NCBI RefSeq assembly: GCF_002307495.1
Contig: NZ_NTMR01000002.1
Location: forward strand, 1 to 64,000
Direction: 5' to 3'
DNA length: 64,000 nt
DNA from: Pseudomonas abyssi
GTDB lineage: Bacteria; Pseudomonadota; Gammaproteobacteria; Pseudomonadales; Pseudomonadaceae
Made by a program: the position numbers and the translations under genes. Shown here piece by piece: positions 36,442-45,726 of this stretch (the stretch's first letter is position 1; each line of letters begins with the position of its first letter). Below the pieces are notes generated by a model. The model was given only the letters and a program-made list of their open reading frames with translations, was not told the DNA's origin and did not search any database.

Positions 36442-37623
36442 TCAGGCGGTCATTACCCGATTGCGGCCTGCGCCCTTACCTTCATACAGGGCGCGGTCCG
36501 CGCGCTTGAGGATATCCTCCAGCTCGGCATCCCCTTCCTGCACCTCGGTCACCCCGAACGTCGCACTGACCCGCAGCAACTGCCCATTTACCGGCACCGG
36601 CGTGGCGGCCAGGTCCTCGCGCAGGCGATTGAGTACCGCCACCGCCTGCTCCAGGCAGGTATCAGGCAGCACCAACACAAACTCCTCCCCACCAAAGCGC
36701 CCCACCACATCAGAGTGACGCAGCGAGCAACTGAGCTGCTGTGCCACATGGCGCAACACCGCATCGCCCACATCATGGCCATGCTCGTCGTTGATGCGCT
36801 TGAAATGGTCCAGATCCATGATGCACAGACTCATCTGCTGGTGCAGTCGGTTACAGCGTTCCCGCTCGCGCTGGAACAGCATTTCGTACTGCCGCCGATT
36901 GAACAGCCCGGTCAAAGGGTCGGTGGTGGCCTGGCGCTTAAGCTCCACCTCCAGCGCTTCACGTCGCCGCACCTCACTCTGCAGATCGCTGTTTACCGTC
37001 ATCACTTGCATCAGCAGCGCGTAGTGCTGTCGCTGTGCAACCTGCCAACGCAGCGCGGTGAAAAAACCCACCACGGTTGGCAGCATGAGCATGAAGGTCA
37101 AACCAACCAGGGTCTCGATGCCAAAGCCATTAATCGCAACGCAAAACAGCATTCCGGCAATGATGAACCCGGCAGCCAGCAACGACAGGTACACCCTGTT
37201 GGGGATATACATGAAGAGCGCCAGCAAGGACACAGCAACCACCCCGATAACCCAGGTGACTATGTCGTGGCGAAGGAAATACAACAGAAAGAAAAGAACG
37301 CTGCCAAAAATCTCAACGGCGGTTACGGCATAACCTGCCGTTGCCAGCGCCGGTTTTCGACGTATCTGAAAGTAAAAGAACACCAGAATCAGGCCGGTCG
37401 CCAGACGCCAGCCAAACAACACCTGAAACTCCGCAGTCCACCCCAACGCGGGATAGTCCAGTGCCCCAAACAACACCACCAGCAGCGCCCAGACCAACAC
37501 TGCTCGCCGCAAAGCCCGAGCCATCAGCGGCTCGCTGTGAGCACGAAACGCGCGCTCGGTGGCGGCGTCGACAAATTCGCCGCGCCAGGCACTGATCAGA
37601 TACTGAGAAGCGTGATTATGCAC
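36442..37623 (-). CDS. membrane-bound diguanylate cyclase (GGDEF)
   Basis: The protein of about 393 residues has five to six transmembrane helices in its N-terminal half, a short coiled coil, and a C-terminal GGDEF domain. The active site is GGEEF. An inhibitory I-site RxxD (RHSD) lies five residues before it. It should make c-di-GMP with product inhibition. The GTG at 37623 is chosen because AGAGGGG precedes it, and an ATG at 37680 is the alternative start. Confidence 0.9.
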   Translation of the reverse strand: MHNHASQYLISAWRGEFVDAATERAFRAHSEPLMARALRRAVLVWALLVVLFGALDYPALGWTAEFQVLFGWRLATGLILVFFYFQIRRKPALATAGYAVTAVEIFGSVLFFLLYFLRHDIVTWVIGVVAVSLLALFMYIPNRVYLSLLAAGFIIAGMLFCVAINGFGIETLVGLTFMLMLPTVVGFFTALRWQVAQRQHYALLMQVMTVNSDLQSEVRRREALEVELKRQATTDPLTGLFNRRQYEMLFQRERERCNRLHQQMSLCIMDLDHFKRINDEHGHDVGDAVLRHVAQQLSCSLRHSDVVGRFGGEEFVLVLPDTCLEQAVAVLNRLREDLAATPVPVNGQLLRVSATFGVTEVQEGDAELEDILKRADRALYEGKGAGRNRVMTA

Positions 37624-37715
37624 CCGAGAGACCCCTCTTATTGCTCTGCTTCCGGCAAGATACCGGCAGCGCAACCTCATCCAGCGATGTCATTGTGACG
37701 TCATTTTTACAACTG

Positions 37716-38372
37716 TCACGCACCCGGCGACACCGCCTGCAAAACCTGCAAATTGAACGGGTCTATTCTGCCTACACCAATCAACATGCCCACCAACGCC
37801 GGTAGGCTGTCGGCTTCCATTCGCTTCATCACGCGGGAGCGGTACAGATCGACCGTTTTGACACTGACCCCCAGTTGCTCGGCGATCTCCCGATTGCTGA
37901 ATCCCTGCACCAACGGTAGCACGATATCCTGCTCGCGCGGCGTGAGGCGCGCCAGGCGCGCTTCGACCTCCAACGCTTGCGGCGGTGCCAGTGTTGGCCG
38001 CTGACTCAGCGCACGTTGCACGCTGTCCAGCAGCAACTGCTCGTTATAGGGTTTTTCGATAAAGTCGACGGCGCCGCCACGGAACGCACGCACCACGATT
38101 GGCACGTCGGCATGGGCGCTGACAAAAATCACCGGCAGACCAATATCACGCTCGCGCATGGCATCCTGCACCGCCAGACCGCCCATTCCGGGCATGCGCA
38201 CATCCAACAGCACACAGGCCGCAGCGGCGGGGTCGCAGGCATCAAGAAATGCCTGACCGTTAGTAAATGGCAGCGCCTTAAGGCCCATCGATTCGAACAG
38301 CCAGACGGTCGAGTCCAGCATGCCCTGATCGTCGTCTACCACATAAACCAGTTGTTGTACGTGTTCTGGCAT
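37716..38372 (-). CDS. FixJ/LuxR-type response regulator
   Basis: The 218-residue protein has a receiver domain with VVDDD (D13-D14), phospho-acceptor D57 and a conserved Lys in IEKPY. The C-terminal LuxR helix-turn-helix contains LTPREQDIVLPLVQGFSNREIAEQLGVS. It lies nine bases after the kinase gene as one operon. It probably controls the divergent acyl-CoA ligase gene. The arrangement resembles P. aeruginosa PA4196-PA4198 (bfiR-bfiS-ligase) as I recall it, but orthology is unproven. The ATG at 38372 follows AGGGG. Confidence 0.9.
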   Translation of the reverse strand: MPEHVQQLVYVVDDDQGMLDSTVWLFESMGLKALPFTNGQAFLDACDPAAAACVLLDVRMPGMGGLAVQDAMRERDIGLPVIFVSAHADVPIVVRAFRGGAVDFIEKPYNEQLLLDSVQRALSQRPTLAPPQALEVEARLARLTPREQDIVLPLVQGFSNREIAEQLGVSVKTVDLYRSRVMKRMEADSLPALVGMLIGVGRIDPFNLQVLQAVSPGA

Positions 38373-38380
38373 TGCAGCCC

Positions 38381-39817
38381 CTAGTTGGAAACGGCCGGTA
38401 GCAGGCAACGCAGGCACAGGCCACCGGACTCGGCAGGCAGCGCATCGAGGCTGCCGCCAAAGCCCTCTACGATACCCTGACTCATGGACAGCCCCAAGCC
38501 CAGACCGTCTGCCTTGCTGGTGTAGAACGGTACAAACAACTGGGCACGCGCCTCGGCACTGACCCCTGCCCCCTGATCGATCACGTCGATACAAATCTGT
38601 CCGTCCTGCGCGACGATGCGCAGCTGCACCTGCGAGGCGTGTTCCGGATGACGCTCTCGGTTGGCGTCAATAGCGTTGCGCAGCAGATTCAGCAGCACCT
38701 GCTGCAGCAGAATCGGGTCGACCTGCAGCCTGGGTAACCCAGCATCAGCGTACTCAATGATCTGTACCTGATGCTGCGATGCCTCCCAGGCGCACAAACC
38801 AACCGCTTCATGCGCCAATGCCGAGGCGTCCACCAGCTGCAGCCGCCGCGCACCCTTACGCAGAAACCCGCGCAGACGGCGAATGACCGAGGCGGCGTGC
38901 TCGGCCTGCTCGCTGATCCGCGCCAGACCGTGCTCGACCCGCTCAGCTTCAGGTTCACTGCTACCCAATTGGGTCAGATAGCGCTGACTGGCGCCAGCGT
39001 AATTCAGGATCGCCGCCAGCGGCTGATTCAGCTCATGGGCAATGCCGGAGGCCAGCTCGCCCAACGTAGCCAGGCGCGCGGCGTGGGCCAGTTCGTCCTG
39101 CAGGCGACGGTTATGCTCCTCACTTTGCAGGCGCTCGGTAATGTCACGCGAGACGCTGATCACCTCGACCACCTCGCCGGTATAGGTCTCACGTATCGCC
39201 CGGCTGGCGGTCTCGAACCAACGATACTCACCGCTGGCGTGACGGATGCGGTAGCTGTAGGTCAGATAGCCGTCTTGTTCCAGCGCACTGCGAAAGCGGG
39301 TTTGCAGTGCTTCACGCTCTTGCGGGTGGAACAAGCTATCGAGCTGCTCGCCCCGCAGCTGCTCGGGCCACACACCTAACATGTTCCAGGACGCAGGAGA
39401 CGCATCAATAAAGCGGCCATCCGGGCGGTGGCGCGAAATCAGGTCGGTGGTGTTCTCAATGATCAGGTGATACAGCCGACGCGCCACTGTCGCGTCCTGC
39501 TGGTGCTGCAACCAGCGTGTGGCATCGCGCCCGCGCACCCAGACCTGCGCCGTCTCCACCAGCGGGATATAGCTCCACAGCAAATGGCGCTCGCCACAGC
39601 GATTGTGCACATCTTCAATGGCTCGGCGCTGCTGGGCAGCCGCTGCCACCAGTTCGGCATGGTTGTGCGGCAGCCAGGCGGCCAGTCCTTGGGCATCCGA
39701 AGCCAGCGCCAGCAGGGCGCGATTGCGAAACATCGGCTGCCCGCTGGCATCGACCAACATCATGGGCAAGGGGTCGGACTGCAGCAACCCGTGCAGCGTA
39801 GGCAGTAGATCACTCAT
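38381..39817 (-). CDS. soluble PAS-domain sensor histidine kinase
   Basis: The 478-residue kinase has no transmembrane helix. A PAS domain spans about 116-230 (ENTTDLISRHRPDGRFIDASP), and an earlier region (1-100) may be a second, divergent PAS. The phospho-accepting His is H261 in GIAHELNQP, the FixL/NtrB-like group. The N-box NLLRNAIDA and G-box DGLGLGLSMSQGI follow. It senses a cytoplasmic signal and pairs with the downstream FixJ-type regulator. Confidence 0.92.
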   Translation of the reverse strand: MSDLLPTLHGLLQSDPLPMMLVDASGQPMFRNRALLALASDAQGLAAWLPHNHAELVAAAAQQRRAIEDVHNRCGERHLLWSYIPLVETAQVWVRGRDATRWLQHQQDATVARRLYHLIIENTTDLISRHRPDGRFIDASPASWNMLGVWPEQLRGEQLDSLFHPQEREALQTRFRSALEQDGYLTYSYRIRHASGEYRWFETASRAIRETYTGEVVEVISVSRDITERLQSEEHNRRLQDELAHAARLATLGELASGIAHELNQPLAAILNYAGASQRYLTQLGSSEPEAERVEHGLARISEQAEHAASVIRRLRGFLRKGARRLQLVDASALAHEAVGLCAWEASQHQVQIIEYADAGLPRLQVDPILLQQVLLNLLRNAIDANRERHPEHASQVQLRIVAQDGQICIDVIDQGAGVSAEARAQLFVPFYTSKADGLGLGLSMSQGIVEGFGGSLDALPAESGGLCLRCLLPAVSN

Positions 39818-39989
39818 CTTTCACCATATAGTAATTACACCATAATACCTTGGTACATATTCCATATTTAATAAAAACAATATATAAAATACCCCGACCA
39901 GAATACGCCGGCCTTGCCTGGACCGGCCAGCACCATCTTCAGCACCGGCGTTTCACGGTGCCAGTCATAACTACAAGAAGGTATTCGTC
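39818..39989. promoter_or_regulatory. AT-rich divergent promoter region, kinase / acyl-CoA ligase
   Basis: This 172-bp region separates two divergent genes. Its left half (39830-39890) is unusually AT-rich for the window. TTCCAT, 17 bases and TATAAA near 39859-39887 form a possible plus-strand promoter, and the short inverted repeat TACC-TT-GGTA (39847-39856) may be an operator. These assignments are weak. Confidence 0.4.
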
Positions 39990-41609
39990 ATGAGCATCTA
40001 TCAGGAAGGCCTTGCACCGGCCGCCGTCAATCACATGGCCCTTTCGCCGCTGTCGTTCATCGAACGCACCGCTGCGGTCTACCCGAACTACCCCGCCGTC
40101 ATCCATGGCAGCCTGCGTCGCAACTGGCAAGAAACCTACCAACGCTGCCGCCGCCTGGCTTCTGCGCTATATGGTCGGGGCATTCGTCAGGGCGATACCG
40201 TTGCCGCGATGTTGCCCAATATCCCCGCCATGCTGGAATGCCACTTTGGTGTACCCATGATCGGCGCCGTGCTCAACACCCTGAACGTGCGTCTGGACGC
40301 CGAAGCCATCGCCTTTATGCTCGATCACGGTGAAGCCCGCGTGCTGATCACCGACCGTGAGTTCCACGAGGTCATCCGTCAGGCGCTGGAGCTGATCAAG
40401 CGCCCTATTCTGGTCATCGATGTCGACGATCCCGAGTACGGCGAAGGCGAAGCCCTGAGCGATCTGGACTACGAAGCCTTCCTCGCCGAAGGTGACCCTG
40501 AATTCGACTGGCACTGGCCCGAAGACGAGTGGCAGGCCATTACCCTGAACTACACCTCCGGCACCACCGGCAACCCCAAGGGCGTGGTCTACCACCACCG
40601 TGGCGCTTACCTGAACGCCATTGGCAACCAGATGACCTGGGGTATCGGCATGCACCCGGTCTACCTGTGGACCCTGCCGATGTTCCACTGCAACGGCTGG
40701 TGCTACCCCTGGACCATTACCGCGATGGCCGGCGTACACGTCTTCCTGCGCCGGGTCGACCCGCAGAAGATCCTGCACCTGATCCACGAACACCGCGTCA
40801 CCCACCTGTGCGGCGCCCCCATTGTGCTGAACGCCCTGGCCAGCATGCCGGATTCGGCCAAGGCCGCCATCGATCACCCGGTCAAGGCCATGGTTGCCGG
40901 TGCCGCGCCGCCGGCCAAGGTCATCGGCGCAGTCGAGAACATGGGTATCCAGATCACCCACACCTACGGCCTGACCGAGGTCTATGGCCCGGTGACGGTT
41001 TGTGCCTGGCACAGTGAATGGGATGAGCTGACGCTGGAAGAGCGTGCCGAACTCAAGTCCCATCAGGGCGTGCGCTACACCACGCTCGAAGGCGTCATGG
41101 TAGCCAACCCGGACACCCTCAAGCCGGTACCCAAGGATGGCAAGACCATTGGCGAGATCTTCATGCGCGGCAACACCGTGATGAAGGGCTACCTGAAAAA
41201 CCCGGAAGCGACTGCCGAGGCCTTTGCCGGCGGCTGGTTCCACACCGGCGACCTTGCCGTCTGCCACCCCAACGGCTACGTGCAGATCAAGGATCGTTTG
41301 AAGGACATCATCATCTCCGGTGGCGAGAACATCTCCACCATCGAAGTTGAAGACACCCTCTACAAGCACCCTGCCGTCATGGAAGCAGCCGTGGTTGCTC
41401 GGCCGGACGAGAAGTGGGGCGAAACGCCCTGCGCCTTCATCACCCGACGCCGCGATCACGATGTCAGCCACGAGGACATCATCGCCTTCTGCCGCCAGCA
41501 CCTGGCCGGCTTCAAGGTGCCGAAGACGGTGATCTTCACCGAATTGCCGAAAACCTCGACCGGCAAGATCCAGAAGTTCGTGCTGAGGGACTGGGCCAAG
41601 GCGCTCTGA
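39990..41609 (+). CDS. acyl-CoA ligase, AMP-binding (DmdB / medium-chain type)
   Basis: The 539-residue adenylate-forming enzyme couples a carboxylic acid to CoA with ATP. It has the P-loop-like TSGTTGNPKGV near residues 189-199, the HTYGLTEVYGP motif, FHTGDLA, and the C-terminal catalytic Lys in KTSTGKIQKFVLR. It resembles the methylmercaptopropionate/medium-chain group. AGAAGG precedes the ATG. Neighbouring permease, porin and hydrolase genes suggest an imported organic acid, identity unknown. Confidence 0.92.
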   Translation: MSIYQEGLAPAAVNHMALSPLSFIERTAAVYPNYPAVIHGSLRRNWQETYQRCRRLASALYGRGIRQGDTVAAMLPNIPAMLECHFGVPMIGAVLNTLNVRLDAEAIAFMLDHGEARVLITDREFHEVIRQALELIKRPILVIDVDDPEYGEGEALSDLDYEAFLAEGDPEFDWHWPEDEWQAITLNYTSGTTGNPKGVVYHHRGAYLNAIGNQMTWGIGMHPVYLWTLPMFHCNGWCYPWTITAMAGVHVFLRRVDPQKILHLIHEHRVTHLCGAPIVLNALASMPDSAKAAIDHPVKAMVAGAAPPAKVIGAVENMGIQITHTYGLTEVYGPVTVCAWHSEWDELTLEERAELKSHQGVRYTTLEGVMVANPDTLKPVPKDGKTIGEIFMRGNTVMKGYLKNPEATAEAFAGGWFHTGDLAVCHPNGYVQIKDRLKDIIISGGENISTIEVEDTLYKHPAVMEAAVVARPDEKWGETPCAFITRRRDHDVSHEDIIAFCRQHLAGFKVPKTVIFTELPKTSTGKIQKFVLRDWAKAL

Positions 41610-41646
41610 TCATCAGTACAACCCCGGGTTAACCGTTTGATCACGA

Positions 41647-41675
41647 CCACCTCCGCGCCCTGGGCGCGGGGGTGG
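41647..41675. other. strong intercistronic hairpin
   Basis: A 13-base-pair stem (ccacctccgcgcc / ggcgcgggggtgg, one G-T pair) with loop CTG lies between the ligase and permease genes. No T-run follows, so mRNA processing or stabilisation is as likely as termination. Confidence 0.5.
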
Positions 41676-41764
41676 CTGGTGAACGCACGGTCCGCCCACC
41701 CACAAAAAAGCCGTTTCACAACAACAACAAGCAGCCCGGTTTTACCCGGCTGGCGGAGCTACTC

Positions 41765-43141
41765 ATGCAAATCTTCAAGCGCGCCGATGGCGCTGAACAA
41801 CCGTTCTGGGCCTGCGGCCCGTTCAAGATTCGACTGCCGTTCGTGCACTACCGGTGGGAAACCGCCGAGATGCTGCAGGCGCTGATCATGTTTGTGGTCA
41901 GCCTCGGCATGATTCCCCTGCTGGAAAAATACCTCGGTCTGCCCTACGACGTGGCTCTGGCCTACGTGGTGGTCTGCGGTGTCGGTTTCATGCTGCCGGC
42001 CCTGCTCGGCGTGCCCATGGTGCCGGGCTGGATTACCCCGGCCATTCCGGTCGTACTACTGTTTCTCGGTGACTTCGAGCCGGGCCCGCAGGCCATTCAG
42101 GCCCTGTTTGCCCTGCAACTGCTGGTCTGCCTGATCTTCTTCGTGCTCGGCATTACCCGTCTGGGCAGCGCCATGGTGCGCATCGTGCCCAACTCGATGA
42201 AGGGCGGCATCATCATCGGCGCCGGTATCGCTGCGCTGATGGGTGAGATTTCCGCTGGCGGGCGCCTGGCCAACACCCCGATCTCGCTGACTCTGGGTAC
42301 CCTGATCTGCCTGTATCTGATGTTTTCTGCATCGTTCAAGGGTCTGACCGACCGCCTGCCGCTGATGCGCAAGATCGTCAACTACGGCATGGTGCCGGGC
42401 ATGCTGATCGCCATCGTGGTCGGCATCGGCGTTGGCGAATACAAGATGCCCGACGTGCGCTGGGGCATCACCGCACCGGCCTTCGGCGAAATGTGGAACT
42501 ACCTGCCGTTCACCGTCGGCATCCCCGACGCCAAGGTCTTCATGCTGGCGGTACCGACTGCCGTGATTGCCTACATCATCGCCTTCGGCGACATCATCGT
42601 CGGCCAATCGCTGATGCAGCGTGCCGATGAGCTGCGCCCCGACGAAGTGATCGAGAACAACGTCGACCGCGTGCATCTGGTCACCGCCATCCGCAACGCG
42701 CTGCACGCCTTCTTTGCCCCCTACCCCGGACTGGCCGGCCCGATCTGGACCGCCGTCGCCGCCACCATGGCCGAGCGCTACAAGTACGGCCGCAAGGCAA
42801 TGGATTCGATCTACAGCGGCGCAGGCACCTTCTGGATCACCGGCTTTATCGCCCTGTTCATGCTGCCACTGGTGAGCTTCTTCCAGCCAGTGCTGCCGAT
42901 TGCGCTGTCGCTGACGCTGGTGCTGACCGGTTACATCTGCCTGATGGTCGGTTTCGAACAGCTGAGCAACAACGCCGAGCGCGGCGTCGCCGGCACCATG
43001 GGTGTGGTACTGGCCGTCTACGGCGCAGGCTGGGGCCTCGCCACCGGCGCGGTGCTGTATCTGCTGATTGAACGCACCCACCTCTTGAGCTTCCGCAGCG
43101 CCCATCCGGATCAGAAAACCGACGCCGAAACCGCTGACTGA
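41765..43141 (+). CDS. multi-pass permease, DUF3360 / solute carrier 23-like
   Basis: The 458-residue inner-membrane protein has about 12-14 hydrophobic helices and resembles DUF3360 proteins, which are distantly similar to NCS2 xanthine/uracil permeases. Distinctive blocks are EQPFWACGPFKIRLPFVHYRW at the N-terminus, RIVPNSMKGGIIIGAGIAALMGEI, and AFGDIIVGQSLMQRADELRPDE. The substrate is unknown. The ATG at 41765 is preferred over earlier starts because CGGAG precedes it and the N-terminus matches the family. Confidence 0.8.
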   Translation: MQIFKRADGAEQPFWACGPFKIRLPFVHYRWETAEMLQALIMFVVSLGMIPLLEKYLGLPYDVALAYVVVCGVGFMLPALLGVPMVPGWITPAIPVVLLFLGDFEPGPQAIQALFALQLLVCLIFFVLGITRLGSAMVRIVPNSMKGGIIIGAGIAALMGEISAGGRLANTPISLTLGTLICLYLMFSASFKGLTDRLPLMRKIVNYGMVPGMLIAIVVGIGVGEYKMPDVRWGITAPAFGEMWNYLPFTVGIPDAKVFMLAVPTAVIAYIIAFGDIIVGQSLMQRADELRPDEVIENNVDRVHLVTAIRNALHAFFAPYPGLAGPIWTAVAATMAERYKYGRKAMDSIYSGAGTFWITGFIALFMLPLVSFFQPVLPIALSLTLVLTGYICLMVGFEQLSNNAERGVAGTMGVVLAVYGAGWGLATGAVLYLLIERTHLLSFRSAHPDQKTDAETAD

Positions 43142-43167
43142 CCAATAAAAACAAGAGACATCAAACA

Positions 43168-44406
43168 ATGAAAAAGACCCAAACCTTTATGCTGACCGCC
43201 CTTGCCGCCCTGATGGCAGCTCCGGCCAGCGCTGCCTTTGTCGATGACGCCCAGAGCCGCATCGAGCTGCGCAATTTCTACTTCAACCGCGACTTTCGCC
43301 AGAGCGACGCGGCCCAGAGCAAGGCCGATGAATGGGCCCAAGGCGTGCGCGCCTATTGGCAGTCCGGTTACACCGAAGGCCGTCTGGGCTTCGGTTTGGA
43401 CGCCATCGGCCTGCTGGGCATCAAGCTGGACTCCAGCCCGGATCGCACCGGTACTGGCATTCTCAAGCGCGATACCAGTGAAAACCGCGCGATGGACGAA
43501 TACAGTGAACTGGGGCTCACCGCCAGGCTAAAGCTGGATGAGCACGTTCTGCGCCTCGGCACCCTGATCCCGACCCTGCCGGTCGCCATGCATAACGACA
43601 GCCGCCTCCTGCCGCAGAGCTTTCGCGGCGGCTGGCTGCAGGCTCAGGGCAGCGACAGTCTGCAACTGGAGCTGGGCCGCTTCGACGCGATCAACCTGCG
43701 TGACTCCTCCAATTACCAACGCATGAGCCCGGTACAGGGCGGCGCCCGCAACGTGGTGGTCAGCGGCCGCCCCGACAGCGATGCCTTCGACTTTGCCGGC
43801 GCCACCTGGGCTATCAGCGACGCGACCAAGCTCAGCTACCACTACGGCGAGCTGCAATCGATCTATCGCCAGCACTACCTGGTGTTCAACCACAGCCAGC
43901 CGCTGGGCAACGGCACACTGGCGCTGAACCTGCGTTATGCCGACAGCAGCGACGCCGGGCGCAGCAACATCGACAACCGCATGAGCAGCGCGACCCTGTC
44001 ATGGCAGGCGGGCATGCACAAGTTCACCAGCAGCTACCAGCAGATGGAAGGTCACACCGGTTTCGCCTACCTGAGTGGCACCGACCCCTTCCTTACGCAC
44101 CTGGTGCAGATCAACGACTTCGCCAACCGTGATGAACGCAGCTGGCAGCTGCGCCACGACCTCAGCTTTGCCAATCTGGGCCTGCCGGGCCTCAAGCTGA
44201 TGAATCGCTACACCCATGGCAGCAATATCGAAGTCGCGAATAGTCGTCACAACGAGTGGGAACGCAACAGCGATGTGATGTATACCGTGCAGAGCGGCCC
44301 GCTGCAGAACCTGTCCCTGCACTGGCGCAATGCGACCTACCGCAGCACCTTCGGCAGCGACATCGACGAGAACCGCGTGATCATCGGCTACACCTTCAGC
44401 CTTTGA
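43168..44406 (+). CDS. OprD-family outer-membrane porin
   Basis: The 412-residue protein has a signal peptide (residues 1-22, ending ASA) and a beta-barrel typical of Pseudomonas OprD/Occ substrate-specific porins: [21 protein letters not shown] at the mature start, [11 protein letters not shown], and a terminal VIIGYTFSL strand. It should pass a small carboxylate or amino acid across the outer membrane. It starts 26 bases after the permease gene. Confidence 0.93.
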   Translation: MKKTQTFMLTALAALMAAPASAAFVDDAQSRIELRNFYFNRDFRQSDAAQSKADEWAQGVRAYWQSGYTEGRLGFGLDAIGLLGIKLDSSPDRTGTGILKRDTSENRAMDEYSELGLTARLKLDEHVLRLGTLIPTLPVAMHNDSRLLPQSFRGGWLQAQGSDSLQLELGRFDAINLRDSSNYQRMSPVQGGARNVVVSGRPDSDAFDFAGATWAISDATKLSYHYGELQSIYRQHYLVFNHSQPLGNGTLALNLRYADSSDAGRSNIDNRMSSATLSWQAGMHKFTSSYQQMEGHTGFAYLSGTDPFLTHLVQINDFANRDERSWQLRHDLSFANLGLPGLKLMNRYTHGSNIEVANSRHNEWERNSDVMYTVQSGPLQNLSLHWRNATYRSTFGSDIDENRVIIGYTFSL

Positions 44407-44416
44407 TTCTTTTCAA

Positions 44417-44445
44417 GAAAGGCGGCCACTGCGCCGCCTTCTTAC
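44417..44445 (+). terminator. hairpin terminator/attenuator after the porin gene
   Basis: The eight-base stem aaggcggc/gccgcctt with loop CACTGC is followed by a short T-containing stretch (TCTTA), 12 bases after the porin stop. The next gene follows in the same direction, so it may only reduce read-through. Confidence 0.6.
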
Positions 44446-44474
44446 ATAAACACCCCACACAGGAGCGACCAGCC

Positions 44475-45344
44475 ATGCGCACAATCACCACGCTGGAAGG
44501 CAACAGCCAACGCCTGGATGGCGGCGCCATGTTCGGCAACGCGCCCAAGGCCCTCTGGTCCCGCTGGGTCGACGCCGACGACCAGAATCGGATCGCGCTA
44601 AGCTGCCGGGCCATGCTGGTGCAGGAAGACGACCGCAACATTCTGGTTGAAACCGGCATCGGCGCCTTTTTTGCGCCCAACCTGAAATCCCGCTACGGGG
44701 TGGTTGAAGACCGCCACGTACTGCTCGATAGCCTGGCTGATATCGGCCTGACCGACGCCGATATCGACGTGGTAGTGCTCACCCACCTGCACTTCGACCA
44801 TGCCGGCGGACTGCTCAGCGCCTGGCAGGAAGGCCAGCCGGCGCAGTTGCTGTTCCCCAACGCCACCTTTGTCACCGGCCTGCGCCACTGGCAACGGGCA
44901 CGTCGCCCGCACCCGCGCGATCAGGCCTCGTTCATTCCGGAGCTATTGACGCTGCTGGAAGACAGCGGCCGACTGGAGCTGGTTGACGATGGCAAACAGT
45001 CGAAAACCCTCGGCCCGGACTGGCGCCTGCGCTTCAGCGATGGCCACACCCCCGGCCTGATGATTCCGATCATCGACATGCCCGACGGCCCGGTCGTGTT
45101 CCCGGGCGATCTGATTCCCGGCGCACCCTGGGTGCACCTGCCGATCACCATGGGCTACGACCGTTTCCCTGAAACCCTGATCGAGGAGAAAGAGGCCTTG
45201 CTCGACAGCCTGATCGCGGTCAACGGGCGGCTGGTTTTTACTCACGATCCGGACGTTGCCGTGGCCTGCGTCAGCCGTGATGCCGATAGCGGACGTTACA
45301 GCGTCAGCAACCCGCAGCCGCGGGTGAAGGGTCTTGCAAACTGA
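44475..45344 (+). CDS. metallo-beta-lactamase fold hydrolase
   Basis: The 289-residue protein has the zinc-binding HLHFDH motif (104-109) and downstream His in FSDGHTPGL, with Asp in FPGDLIPGA and a final His in THDPD. The overall pattern resembles lactonases and glyoxalase II-like enzymes. No signal peptide is seen. AGGAGCG precedes the ATG. As last gene of the ligase-permease-porin group it may open a lactone or hydrolyse a thioester in the same pathway. Confidence 0.9.
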   Translation: MRTITTLEGNSQRLDGGAMFGNAPKALWSRWVDADDQNRIALSCRAMLVQEDDRNILVETGIGAFFAPNLKSRYGVVEDRHVLLDSLADIGLTDADIDVVVLTHLHFDHAGGLLSAWQEGQPAQLLFPNATFVTGLRHWQRARRPHPRDQASFIPELLTLLEDSGRLELVDDGKQSKTLGPDWRLRFSDGHTPGLMIPIIDMPDGPVVFPGDLIPGAPWVHLPITMGYDRFPETLIEEKEALLDSLIAVNGRLVFTHDPDVAVACVSRDADSGRYSVSNPQPRVKGLAN

Positions 45345-45381
45345 TTCAGTGGAAATAAAAAAATCTTTTTCCATCAATTGC

Positions 45382-45409
45382 TTGACAGCCATCCGTGAAT
45401 CCGTAGAAT
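45382..45409 (+). promoter_or_regulatory. sigma-70 promoter of tRNA-fMet
   Basis: TTGACA (45382-45387), a 16-base spacer and TAGAAT (45404-45409) lie 12 bases before the tRNA. The -35 box is perfect. Confidence 0.85.
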
Positions 45410-45421
45410 GGCGACCTCTGA

Positions 45422-45498
<77 letters not shown>

Positions 45499-45503
45499 GG
45501 TTC

Positions 45504-45544
45504 AAAACCGCTGATTGGTTAACGCCGATCAGCGGTTTTTTTAT
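45504..45544 (+). terminator. rho-independent terminator of tRNA-fMet
   Basis: The stem aaaccgctgat/atcagcggttt with a 12-base loop is followed by seven T residues. Confidence 0.92.
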
Positions 45545-45726
45545 TGCCTGACATTCATGCTTTCAAGCCCTGCCCTGCACGCATTTTTCTCCCCCTCCCT
45601 CTCCCCTATACTGCGACACCATATCTCATCGCACGACTGCGGTTACTTCGTCGTGTGATCCGCCTCAGTCGCCCGGTCAACCATCGACAATAGTCCCGCG
45701 CGGCCGCCACCTGAAAGGAGATCCGC

